A DNA stretch of 64,000 nt from Mesotaenium endlicherianum (taxonomy: Eukaryota; Streptophyta; Zygnematophyceae; Zygnematales; Mesotaeniaceae), in contig WELA01004964.1 in NCBI GenBank assembly GCA_009602735.1, forward strand, positions 29,516 through 93,515. The letters are read 5' to 3'. The notes below the pieces were generated by a model. That model did no database searches. It was not told the origin of the DNA and saw nothing but the letters and a program-made list of their open reading frames with translations. The position numbers and the translations under genes were made by a program. This document shows, in pieces, positions 40,101-49,681 of the stretch. How positions within the stretch are numbered: position 1 is the stretch's first letter; every line of letters begins with the position of its first letter.

Positions 40101-40849
40101 AAGATAATTGGGATGACCTGTTGCCTCAAATTCAGTTTGCGGTCAACAGTGCGGTGCACGCGTCAACGGGCAAAACTCCTTTTGAACTCAGCCTGGGTAG
40201 AGTCCCTAAGTCTCCTCTAGATGTGCTAGGGGAATCTTTAACTCACCCTGAAGGGATTGACAACCCGGTCTCCCTCCAGTTAACTCAGGAGTTTGCTGAC
40301 ACCCTGTCAGAAGTCCAACGAAACTTGCACACGGCCCAAGAAAACCAACAAAAATACGCTAATCAACACCGTCGGGAACTGACATTTTCCAAGGGGGATT
40401 TAGTCAAACTGCATTCTCAGCACCTGTACCTCCCTGGTGTGGTCAAGAAAAAGCTTGGCCCTGTCTGGGTCGGTCCATATTCGGTGGTCCGTCGTGTCGG
40501 TCAGAATGCTTACAAACTGAACATGTCAGCTGAATACAAGGGGCACCCGGTCTTTAATGTCTCCTTCCTGGAACCGTACATCAAAGGTGATACACTGTTC
40601 ACAGGTCGGTTCCCTGTCCAACCGGGACCGGTCCCCGCTGTCCGGGACGGCGACCCTGAGGAATATGAGGTCGATGAGATTTTAGACGCTCGCTCGGTCC
40701 GTCGATCGTCTAAATATGTCATGAAATACCTCATTCGATGGAAGGGTTACGATGCCTCTGGGGACACTTGGGAGTTTAAGGACCACTTGACCAATGCCAA
40801 AGGGGCGTTGACACGGTTCCACCTTCGGGCCGCTGGAGTCCCTCCATAA
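37115..40849 (+). pseudogene. pol: element B pol: protease, RT (broken), RNase H, integrase, chromodomain
   Basis: The pol frame is -1 relative to gag. It shows the aspartic protease ([11 protein letters not shown] ... LVLGRSWL), RT N-terminal blocks ([45 protein letters not shown]) and then a lesion near 38390-38400. The segment normally linking this block to MNDIF is missing and the frame changes. It resumes in ORF 38396-40849 with FQDNILIF where RT has Y-x-D-D, so one catalytic Asp position is altered. Then come RNase H ([20 protein letters not shown]), the integrase zinc finger (HDSLLGGH ... CDQCQRNK), the core D-D-E residues ([27 protein letters not shown], all present) and a chromodomain ([17 protein letters not shown]). 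Chromodomains of this class steer integration to marked chromatin. Confidence 0.9.
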
Positions 40850-40876
40850 CTGTCATTTCAGTTGACACGGGAAGGT

Positions 40877-40912
40877 GACAGGCGGTCCTGTCTCCATTTA
40901 AGTTGGAGGGGA
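40877..40912 (+). promoter_or_regulatory. internal hairpin + polypurine-like module in element B
   Basis: GACAGG-CGGT-CCTGTC hairpin (40877-40892) followed by TTTAAGTTGGAGGGGAAAA (about 40898-40915), just after the pol stop. It mirrors the module before the 3' LTR at 42872-42906. Confidence 0.65.
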
Positions 40913-41085
40913 AAATATATGACAGTTAGTGAGCGAGAGCGATAAAAACACACTCATACGTTTATGTGTAGCGCATCGCAACTACGTCAACTTTTAGCAA
41001 TCATCCTGTAAGGTAAACAGCAGCGAAGCCACTATACTAAATACTAACATACTTCCTGCAATCCCTATGACAAAGGTCCATATCC

Positions 41086-41116
41086 TACTAACTTGTGCCC
41101 TGGTTACATGTGCAGG
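41086..41116 (+). promoter_or_regulatory. candidate branch point and 3' splice site before ORF3
   Basis: TACTAAC (41086-41092), a perfect branch-point consensus, lies about 24 bases before TGTGCAG/G (41115). The ORF3 ATG (41117) follows one base later. This is what a spliced subgenomic mRNA for ORF3 would need. Confidence 0.55.
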
Positions 41117-42793
41117 ATGGCGCCCACCACACAAAAGGAGGACAGAAAGCGCAAGGCAGAAGAAGCCAGGAGGACAATGGAGCAATACCAGAAAGAGCTG
41201 GCGGCGACGTCCCTCACCAGGAGAGAACAAGAAAGGGTCCGCAAGCAACAAGAGGCGGCAGACGAGGCACAGAGGAAGAAGGATCAGGAAGCGGAAAACC
41301 TCAGGAAGGCTGAGGAGGAGAGACAGAAGAAACAGCAAGAAGAAGCGGCAGCGGCAGAAGAGGAAAAGAGGAAAAAGATTGAAGCGGACAAACAAAAGAG
41401 CTTGGCCACTTACAGGTATACTGTGGTGGGTGGCCAAAACTTCGATAACCTGAAGGAAGCATTGCTGGCAGCCCAGGAGATCAACAGGCTGGAACAGACA
41501 ACACTGCTACAGAAGGAAGGAGCTACAGCACTGGACAAGTACATCGAGACACACACCGGCGTGGTCCTTTACGAAGATTATGCTAAGATGGTGGGCTATA
41601 CAGCAGAGCAGGCCCGGTATCTCGCAGATGATTCAGAGGACAAGCCGGTCCCCATACCGGGAATAGTGGGAGATCAGAGACTCATCCGGATGGTGAGCAT
41701 GCGGCCCGATAGCTTTAAGGATACGGTATTCTACCTCACACTCCTGCCAGCTTACAATGAAGTTGAGAGAAGGAGCTGGGAGTACTTGGCCAGGGAAGCA
41801 GGACAGCAGATGTTCTCTCCCCACTGGTTCCCGTGTAAACTGAGGAAGGCTGAGCACGGACCCCAGTACTACCAGCAGCCAACAGACTGGAGGTGGATGA
41901 CTGTCACAAATAAGAAGCAGGAGTGTGACCGAGCCCAACCGGACGACTTTCACTATGGCCTAGACGTCTATCTCATCCTACCACCTCACATTGCCCCTTG
42001 GGACCCCAGGCTGAATGGATGCCTGAGCAATATTAATGCAGAGACCAAGGAACATAGGAGGAGGGGAAGAGAGTACTTCTCTAAGGGAAAGCATGCCTTT
42101 GTCAAATGGGCAAAGAACGTAGGCCGGATAGATATCAGTAGGCTGAAGGCCAAGCAACCTCCAGCGCGCCCTAAGAAAGGGAGGTCGGTAGACTACTCCA
42201 TGTCTACTAGGGAGCAGGACGACTTAGTGGACGAGACCCCTACTCTCTCCGAGGAGGAGGATGAGGAGGATGAGGGAGGAGAACAGGGCAGAGGAGAAGC
42301 ATCAGCAGCAGGTACTCAGGATACCCAGCGAGAGGCAGTGGCACTTCCTAAAGAACCACGATCAGGTGTGTGGAATGTGATCCCCGTTATGGCGACAACT
42401 GGACCCCGCGCCCGCTCCCCCAGCCCACCTGCCCAAGCAGGGGAAGAAGCTGATCTGACGGTACTGGGCAGCAGAAACAGACAGAAATCCCCAGAGGACA
42501 GGGGTGCCAGAAGAGGGACACGCGGGTGGGCCAGAGGTATGCCAGCCTCCCCCTCCGCTCAGGGGCATGTACCTCTAGCCAATGTATTTCAGCATCCTAC
42601 TGGAATGCCTGTCTATGTGGGAATCAACACCCAAATAGTTGAAGAGCAGGCCACCATCCTCCGTTCTCCCCGAGGGCCAACTTTAGAGCAAACAGGGTTC
42701 TTTAGAAGGCCAGCTGACAGACCTAGAGGGCTGTCCAGATCTAGGTCCAGATCTCCGTCTCCTGACCCTGAAGCCCCAGGAACAACCCCTTAA
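41117..42793 (+). CDS. element B third ORF, unknown function
   Basis: The open frame extends from 41093, but the ATG at 41117 (MAPTTQKEDRK), right after a splice-acceptor-like site, is the likelier start (558 codons). Residues about 5-110 are Glu/Lys/Arg/Gln-rich and very likely a long coiled coil. The middle (about 110-340) is an ordered region with motifs such as YTVVGGQNFDNLKEALLAAQEI, PAYNEVERRSWEYLAREAG and FHYGLDVYLILPPHIAPWDP. An acidic stretch (SEEEDEEDEGGE) and a Ser/Arg/Pro-rich tail with SRSRSRSPSP follow. I see no signal peptide, transmembrane segment or known domain, so it is not a typical envelope protein. The position, after integrase and before the 3' LTR, matches where extra ORFs sit in some gypsy elements. 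It is uninterrupted even though pol is damaged. Confidence 0.8.
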   Translation: MAPTTQKEDRKRKAEEARRTMEQYQKELAATSLTRREQERVRKQQEAADEAQRKKDQEAENLRKAEEERQKKQQEEAAAAEEEKRKKIEADKQKSLATYRYTVVGGQNFDNLKEALLAAQEINRLEQTTLLQKEGATALDKYIETHTGVVLYEDYAKMVGYTAEQARYLADDSEDKPVPIPGIVGDQRLIRMVSMRPDSFKDTVFYLTLLPAYNEVERRSWEYLAREAGQQMFSPHWFPCKLRKAEHGPQYYQQPTDWRWMTVTNKKQECDRAQPDDFHYGLDVYLILPPHIAPWDPRLNGCLSNINAETKEHRRRGREYFSKGKHAFVKWAKNVGRIDISRLKAKQPPARPKKGRSVDYSMSTREQDDLVDETPTLSEEEDEEDEGGEQGRGEASAAGTQDTQREAVALPKEPRSGVWNVIPVMATTGPRARSPSPPAQAGEEADLTVLGSRNRQKSPEDRGARRGTRGWARGMPASPSAQGHVPLANVFQHPTGMPVYVGINTQIVEEQATILRSPRGPTLEQTGFFRRPADRPRGLSRSRSRSPSPDPEAPGTTP

Positions 42794-42871
42794 GGTGACA
42801 CGCTGAAGAGGCAGTCAGTAAGGGAGGCTGGTCAGGTTCAGTTTCTTTATTTAAAGCTTTTGCAGTTTAAT

Positions 42872-42906
42872 GTTGTCGAGGCGACAACAAGTTAAGTTGG
42901 AGGGAT
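42872..42906 (+). promoter_or_regulatory. conserved hairpin and polypurine tract of element B
   Basis: GTTGTCGAGGCGACAAC (42872-42888) is followed by AAGTTAAGTTGGAGGGAT, which abuts the 3' LTR. The tract would prime plus-strand DNA synthesis. Confidence 0.8.
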
Positions 42907-43625
42907 TGTAATGAATCAGTATATTAGTGGATATAATATTCATTTAAATATAATAGTTAATTAAGTTCAGCCTGCTGAACTTTAGTTAATAGTCAGTCTG
43001 CTGGACTTTACATAATTATCAGTTTAATGACTCAGCCGAAAGCAGCAGGCTGAAGTCCATATAAGTCAGCTTGCTGACCCATTCTTTGACAGCCAGCTGA
43101 CTTCCGTACTCGGTAGCAGCGAACTGCCTTGATATGCATCTAAGTGCGATATGCTAGATGAATAGCCAGATGACATCCCTATGATGGATGGCTATTCGGG
43201 ATGATGGGAGATGGCGGTGGATTTGGTTAACCGAGGTCCTACCAACGTGGTTAACTCCCGGGTAGGCGGTGCCATCGCACTGACCGTTGAACAGTAAACT
43301 CATTCCATGTACATATGCTAGGCATTGCTCTCGAGTTCGGCATTCGGAAACGAGGCCAACTCTCTTGTACAGCTTACTGAGAGAGATCTGAATCCAAGGC
43401 GAGAAGCCATTGATACGCACTGTCTTCTAACCTTGCTTATGTATGAGTTTACTGATTTGCATCGTTGATGCTAGTTTACTCGCATTTGACTTACGAGTAT
43501 TATTCCCTGCTAGTGTATTGTCCTTTGCCGTTTAACTAGTTAACGGAAATACCATAAAGATTACTTGCTGATATAAAGATCTTTATTAATTGTTAATCGC
43601 CTATTTGGTAAGTCGATTCATTTCA
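42907..43625 (+). repeat. element B 3' LTR
   Basis: 719 bp, co-linear with the 5' LTR, ending GATTCATTTCA. Confidence 0.93.
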
Positions 43626-43630
43626 GTGTG

Positions 43631-43795
43631 GAAGCGTGTGAAATCAGGGAGCGATCTTCGCCCTTACAATGAATTCCGTTTACTCATCTATAACCCTTGA
43701 CTCACTTATTGTAGAGTGCCATAGTTGCACACGAATACAAGGCACTAGATAGAGGCGAGCTTGAGGACTAGAGCTTCTCCTTTAGAAACTCATGA
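43631..43795 (-). mobile_element. element C 5' LTR, right fragment, truncated
   Basis: Continues the C LTR interrupted at 34900 by element B (ggaagcgtgtgaaatcaggg onward) but breaks off at aaactcatga. Intact copies continue with cctcttgcc; here element A RT sequence starts instead. Confidence 0.85.
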
Positions 43796-44851
43796 AGATG
43801 CTGTTCATGAGTCCCATGAATGTAGCAGGTGCATTAGTCAATCCAAAAGGCATGACTGTGAACTCGAATAGACCATAGCGAGTCCTGAAAGCAGTCTTCT
43901 GAATGTCTCCTTTCGCAATCCGTACCTGGTGATAGCCACTCCTCAAATAAATCTTCGAGAAACACTTCGCCTCGACAAGCCTGTCAATCAACTCTTCCAC
44001 TCGTGGAAGTGGGTACCTTTAATGAATCAGTATATTAGTGGATATAATATTCATTTAAATATAATAGTTAATTAAGTTCAGCCTGCTGAACTTTAGGTAA
44101 TAGTCAGTTTGCTGGACTTTACATAATTATGAGTTTGCTGACTCAGTGGGAAGCAGTAGGCTGAAAGTCCATATAAGTCAGCTTGCTGACACATTCTTTG
44201 ACAGCAAGCTGACTTCCGTACTCGGTAGCAGCGAACTGCCTTGATATGCATCTAAGTGCGATACGCTAGATGAATAGCCAGATGACATCCCTATGATGGA
44301 TGGCTATTCGGGATGATGGGAGATGGCGGTGGATTTGGTTAACCGAGGTCCTACCAACGTGGTTAACTCCCGGGTAGGCGGTGCCATCGCACTGACCGTT
44401 GAACAGTAAACTCATTCCATGTACATACGCTAGGCATTGCTCTCGAGTTCGGCATTCGGAAACGAGGCCAACTCTCTTGTACAGCTTACTGAGAGAACTC
44501 TGAATCCAAGGCGAGAAGCCATTGATACGCACTGTCTTCTAACCTTGCTTATGTATGAGTTTACTGATTTGCATCATTGATGCTAGTTTACTCGCATTTG
44601 ACTTACGAGTATTATTCCCTGCTAGTGTATTGTCCTTTGCCGTTTAACTAGTTAACAGAAATACCATAAAGATTACTTGCTGATATAAAGATCTTTATTA
44701 ATTGTTAATCGCCTATTTGGTAAGTCGATTCATTTCAGTACCTGTTCTTGATGGTGACCTTGTTGAGTGCCCGATAGTCGACACACATCCTCATAGTCCC
44801 ATTCTTCTTCTTCACAAATAAGACTGGCGCTGCAAATGGAGACTCGCTGGG
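43796..44851 (-). pseudogene. element A RT N-terminal part, split by a solo B LTR
   Basis: On the minus strand, 44851-44743 encodes the RT opening ([31 protein letters not shown]). The frame resumes after the solo LTR at 44017-43796 with [32 protein letters not shown] and [13 protein letters not shown]. The polymerase catalytic segment that should follow is deleted at the junction with element C. Confidence 0.88.
44018..44737 (+). mobile_element. solo LTR of element B family
   Basis: 720 bp, starts TTTAATGAATC (G-to-T in the TG end), ends GATTCATTTCA, flanked by perfect TSD GTACC (44013-44017 and 44738-44742). It sits inside the RT coding sequence of element A. Confidence 0.93.
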
Positions 44852-45859
44852 TCAAATGAATCTCTTCTCCAATAACTCTGTCAGCTGCTTCTTCAACTCA
44901 TCCAACTTCGCAAACGATTGTCGATGGGCGGGTCTCACTGGTGGCTTGCTCCCTGGTTCCAACTCGATCTTGTGCTCCATAGCTCTCTGTGGAGGTAATC
45001 CTACATGTAGCTCCTCAGGAAAAACGCACTTGAACTCCTCCAACAGCGCCTTAATTTGGGCAGGCATCTCAGCAGGCTTCTTCTCTTGAGCAGTTGGGCT
45101 CTGCTCCTTCTGAGCAAGGGGATCAGACACCACTACTTGCTTCTCCGGCGATGTACATTCGCCCAGGTTGTTAGGATTCACGCTTGCTCCATCTGATGAC
45201 CTGGCCAGGGCCACCGAAACAAGGTACATCTCCTTCACCTGATTCGCCCTGCATAGCTTCTTAACTTGCAGGCTCGACAGAAGACAGTTACTTGTGGTCG
45301 TATCTACCTCCACCTGTTTCGCTGTCTCCATTCGACCATCACGCCCTTGGACTTTCACTTGTCCTGTGCTCCAGTGCACTTGAGGGTTGGCTTTCCTTAG
45401 CCATGGTCGGCCCAATATCACCTCATGGTGACCCAACTCTGCCTGCTCCATAACTTCCTTACTCCGGTGCCCCGCTACTTCCACGTGAATAGCTTCCGTA
45501 GGTGCACCACACTTGAGTCTCTGCCCATTTGCCAAAATTGCCTCCTTAGGCTCATAATGCTTCTGCACAGGGATTCGCCACTCTTTCACCAGCTTCTTGT
45601 GCACAAAGTTTGCACTTGCGCCACTGTCGACCATACACTTCGCATTGTTGCCGTCGACCACTCCTTCCACGATGATAGGCTTGTCAACGTCTCGTCCTTT
45701 GCTTCTCGGCAGGCTCCTGGGGATAACCTCCTTGTGAGTTCTCGTCTTCACGCCAGTAGACACCCCAGAACGACTTACTGGCGTCCTCCTTTTTCCTGCT
45801 GTTGAGGTTGCTTCGCCTTCACATGACAATCTCGAGCCAGATGTCCAAGCTTGCCGCAA
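44852..45859 (-). pseudogene. element A protease region and RT start
   Basis: 335 open codons on the minus strand. An aspartic protease with CMVDSGASANFVHKKLV and a second loop EVILGRPWL is followed by a linker into the RT N-terminus (HKIELEPGSKPPVRPAHRQSFAKLDELKKQL). A TGA stop (44852-44854) interrupts the continuation into the RT opening PSESPFAAP. The frame overlaps the end of gag (45775-45859). Confidence 0.87.
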
Positions 45860-46684
45860 TTATAGCAGGGTCCTCTCGGCTTGTACTTTTGTTGCCTGCG
45901 CTGGTACTGAACAAGTCCCAACTCCATAGGTACTGGACCTTGAACACTCATGCTGGGCGCTTGAGAACCAAAGTGTCGATGTCCTTCAATGTTGTGGCTG
46001 CCCCACTGCCTCTGACTATACTCCACAGCGTCGACCCTTGTTGCCAATGCCATCATTTCTCCAAGACTGGTAGGGTCCTTGAGCGCCACTTCCTTGGCCA
46101 CAGTTGGCTTGAGTCCCCTCTTGAACTTGTCCATCATCTCCGACTCGTGCATGGATGGATATTGAAGCACCAGCTCGTTGAAGCGTGATACATATTCTTG
46201 AACGCTTCCTCGTTGACAAAGGCGCACCAATAGATCTCGAGCGGTAGCCTCGGGTGCAATAGGTTGAAATTGCCTCTTCAAGCCTTCAAATAGCTGATCA
46301 ACAGTAGCAGAAAAAAAATCCATTGATGAACAGGCGGCGATCCACGCACTCCAGTATATACTTCAGGCTTAGGCGCACGCACTCCTGATGCGGGTGGAAT
46401 AACTGGTTGCACCACTGGGTTAACATGAATTGGTGGCACAACAGGTGCAGGTGCCAAACTCGTCAAAGCGGCGTCCCCCATAACAACCCGCACCATTCTC
46501 TCCACCTCCGCGCGCATATTTTGTTGAAACTGGGTGTAGACTTCTCCCCAATTGCATCTGCCATTTGCCTTAGCATCGCCTGCATCTCTTGTTGATTTCT
46601 CGTCATCGTTGGTGCTGCCTGCTGTCCCGCGCGCTCAACATGCTCGACATGTTCGCCTCCTCCAACTGTCGGCTGCGACTCCAT
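45775..46684 (-). pseudogene. gag: element A gag, frameshifted
   Basis: Three open pieces in different frames form one gag. 46684-46545 is the N-terminus (GGGEHVEHVERAGQQ, QEMQAMLRQMADAIGE). About 46545-46320 follows in another frame (MRAEVERMVRVVMGDAAL, PKPEVYTGVRGSPPVHQW). 46323-45775 is the third (ATVDQLFEGLKRQF, VQEYVSRFNELVLQYP, then a CCHC zinc knuckle CYNCGKLGHLARDC). One shift coincides with an 8-base T/A homopolymer near 46312-46319. The intact element would package RNA with this protein. Confidence 0.85.
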
Positions 46685-46707
46685 AATATAATATGCAAAC
46701 TAGCCCT

Positions 46708-46719
46708 GCTCCGATACCA
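46708..46719 (-). promoter_or_regulatory. primer-binding site of element A
   Basis: Minus strand reads TGGTATCGGAGC two bases inside the 5' LTR, complementary to an iMet-type tRNA. Confidence 0.88.
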
Positions 46720-46721
46720 GA

Positions 46722-47476
46722 TGAAAGGGGCAGAGCGCCTTAGTGGAAGCGTAGTGACTCACGAGGAAAGGAACTAGTTGCAATCATACTAAAGAGTGCA
46801 GCGACATATCACTAAGAAAGCTTAGGAAAATTACTCAACATTTTGAGTAGCAAGAAATTGCTCACAAATGGTGTAGGATGAAAGGCTTTGTGATCACAAA
46901 CCCGTAGAAATTTACAGAACTGAAAATTGATAAGAAATGAAGTAGTTATGTCTATTGATACTTTTCTACGACGGCCGCTCGCCCCTAGGCGGGAGGGCCG
47001 CTTAGCAACGGATTTTCCCAAGTGTCTGACAAATCGTCCCTTCCAGAATATTTGTGAGTAAGCCAGATTAGTCTCATTTGACGTGTCGGGCCGATTTGAC
47101 GTCCACATGCATGCATCGAAATATCTAGAATATACTAACTTAGACGCGCTAGGCTTATTCGAAACTTCTAGGTTAATCGACCTAGTCGGCACTCCGCGTC
47201 AGCCGAACTTACGTGAAGGTTCGAATTCACTCTAACGGGTCAGATCGCTCGACGCTGTCGGTCAATCCGACGGTCGCGCTCACCGCGAATTAAGGACAGT
47301 CGTCAACCGACCTCAAAACTAATTAAACTTCGGAAATACGTAACTCTCTCAATACTTAACCAAATTCGATGAACTTTATATCAAAATGACCACAAAAATG
47401 CACTCTACACTAATATACAATCAAAACATACTTTCATGAAACTCAAAGATGCACTTTATAAATCTATGACCTTACA
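46722..47476 (-). repeat. element A 5' LTR
   Basis: 755 bp; on the plus strand starts TGAAAGGGG and ends ACCTTACA (TGTAAGGT...CCCCTTTCA on the element strand). Differs from the 3' LTR by scattered substitutions. Confidence 0.92.
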
Positions 47477-47481
47477 CAATA

Positions 47482-48414
47482 CACCAATTTTCCATGATCA
47501 TACTCTGGTATGTATCAACTATCCGTATTAGTTGCCGGCACACACATCCCCCCACCACCACCTCTGGCACAGGGACTAGCATATGACAGGGTTTGGAGCG
47601 TTCTTTGAGGCTGACTTCGCTAACACTTGGAGATTTTTGTGTAGCACAAGCATGCACTCTAAAGAAAACATAACGTTGACGTCCTGCTACCTAATCTGGG
47701 GGCTCCTCCATCCTTGCTTCTCCCCCTTCAACTAGCCCTTCTTGATTGCACAACATCAACTTAGCAGCGGAATAACAAGGCTCCAAAGAAACAGACATGC
47801 AGGTAGAGAGAAGGGGAACGGAAGCTTTTGGGGGTGGAGGAAGAGAGGGCTCACAATTCTAGTTGCTGAAAAAGATGCACGTTCACTTTGCAGCTGCGAA
47901 CCTGTTATTCCTCCCTTCAACTCTTGGACACGGCAAGTACAAGATTAGGTATAAGGACTGAAGCGGGTCTGTTTTTTGCTACAAAAATAACAAAAAATTG
48001 TCAAGTAAATGTCAAGTCAATTCTTAACTCTCTAGCCAAATGACAGAATCATAATAAAGGGGGCAGCTGCAAGAGGGTGAAGGAGAAGGGACCCATGACA
48101 ATCTCCTTGCTTTTCCGCTCCATGCCCTCAGCCTTCCCTTGTTTACCCCCAACCCAGCCCCTCATTATGCCCCTTTGCCCTCCTTCTCTCAGGAGCAAAC
48201 AAGACCACTAGATGTGACAAAATCCAATCACACTGGCATTCACTCATACCGACAAACTCTAGCACCGAGACAAGGGCAAAGGATCCATCGAAAACATTTT
48301 GCAGTGCAGAATTTTTCTCACGCCTTTTTTTTCACGCCTGCAGGTCTTTGTTTCGAATTAAGGTGCACCTTTAAGCCAGCAATTCCATTGGACGCTGCTG
48401 TCTACCTCCTTCAT
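47482..48414. other. no gene seen (flank of elements A and C)
   Basis: Mixed-composition sequence with only short open frames. No repeat boundary or RNA gene recognised. It may be the original host sequence into which A and the solo C LTR inserted. Confidence 0.5.
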
Positions 48415-49676
48415 TGAAATGAATCTTGCTTATTCAAAATTAATATATTTCATTTAAATATATAAGATGAGAGATAGGTGGAAGCGTGTGAAATCAGGGT
48501 GCGATTTTCGCCCTTCTAAGAATTCCGTTTACTCGTCTATAATCTCGGACTCACTTACCGTAGTGTGCCATAGTTGCACACTAATACAAGGCACAAGAAA
48601 GAGGCGAGCTTGAGGACTAGAGCTTCTTCTTTAGAAACTCATGGCCTCTTGCCTACCCGGCATACAAGCATGTGTAAGCACATACACAACATCAGGAGAC
48701 TGAATAGCAAAGGCGCTCTTATTCAGATGACCATAAAGTAGCTAAAACACATCCCACTGACTTAGGTGCAAAACCATAGAATCTGTCCGCTATGTGACCC
48801 CGAAATGACAGAGGGCATAACTTTGTTAATACCACTCCAAATTGAGCAAACTTAACGGCAACCAATGCATCTTGACAAGACCTTTCCGAAAATTTCTAGT
48901 TCGCTCCATTTGGAGCGCATACAAAGCAGCCATGTCAATTTCCGTGAAGGCTGGTCATTAGAACGAACCCAAAAGGTGCACACATGACTTGCAAGTAGAA
49001 ATCCGACTATAAAGCCTACTGTCTAGAATGAGGGACCACGAGATCCCAGCTTGCTATGTACCTAGTGACCACCTGGTTGACCACGGCGCAAGGTGCGCCG
49101 TTTCGTGGGAAACCCGTTAAGTTGGGACCCACAGATCTAGGTATAACGACCATAGTAATTGGTTGATTGACTGAAGTCCTAACTGTTCAATTGACTGACG
49201 ACGGCTCCGCCTACCCAGGAGTTAACCACACTGGTAGGACATCGGTTTACCAAATCTCAGTCGACCTCCCGACTTTCATTATACTACGGTCACATGTGCC
49301 GATCTACAAACAATAATCGAAATGAATTAAATTTATCCTCAGCGTACTAAAGCTAAGTATTTTGACTAATATCAAGCGGGCTTACTATATGTCAACCTAC
49401 TGATAGTACATCCTATATGAAACTGATACATAAATGTCAGCAAACTATACTGTGATACAAAAGTCATCCTGCTGACCTTTTCAACAAAGTCAGCAAACTA
49501 CACTATGATACAAAAGTCATCCTGCTGACCTTTTTGACAAAGTAAGTAAACTCGCATTACATCGACATACATTCATTTATATGAACTTGCACATGTGAGT
49601 ATGTTGACATGAAACTTATTTAGGGTTGTATTTGTATATGAAATTAATTAAATAAATAATGGACTGATTTATTACA
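48415..49676 (-). mobile_element. solo LTR of element C family
   Basis: 1262 bp, TGAAATGAATC...GATTTATTACA, flanked by perfect TSD TTCAT (48410-48414 and 49677-49681). Co-linear with 31126-32379. It serves as the intact reference for the truncated C LTRs. Confidence 0.93.
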
Positions 49677-49681
49677 TTCAT

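Larger units (their letters stand above)
34901..43625 (+). mobile_element. element B: Ty3/gypsy chromovirus-like retrotransposon with a third ORF
   Basis: LTRs of 721 bp (34901-35621) and 719 bp (42907-43625) flank a primer-binding site, gag, pol and an extra ORF. A perfect 5-bp TSD GTGTG (34896-34900, 43626-43630) lies within the 5' LTR of element C. LTR ends are TGTAATGAATC...GATTCATTTCA, a near-perfect inverted repeat. By eye the two LTRs differ at roughly 20 positions, so insertion is relatively recent but not brand new. Pol carries a deletion and a changed catalytic motif (see pol). Confidence 0.95.
27410..47476 (-). mobile_element. element A: Ty3/gypsy chromovirus-like retrotransposon, minus strand, interrupted by nested insertions
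   Basis: The element is bounded by 755-bp LTRs at both ends and a perfect 5-bp TSD CAATA (27405-27409 and 47477-47481). Order on the minus strand is 5' LTR, PBS, gag, protease, RT, RNase H, integrase, chromodomain, PPT, 3' LTR. It is interrupted by a block of elements C and B (30310 to about 43795), which replaced roughly 250 bp of RT, and by a solo B LTR (44018-44737). Stops and frameshifts in gag and pol make it dead. Confidence 0.92.
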
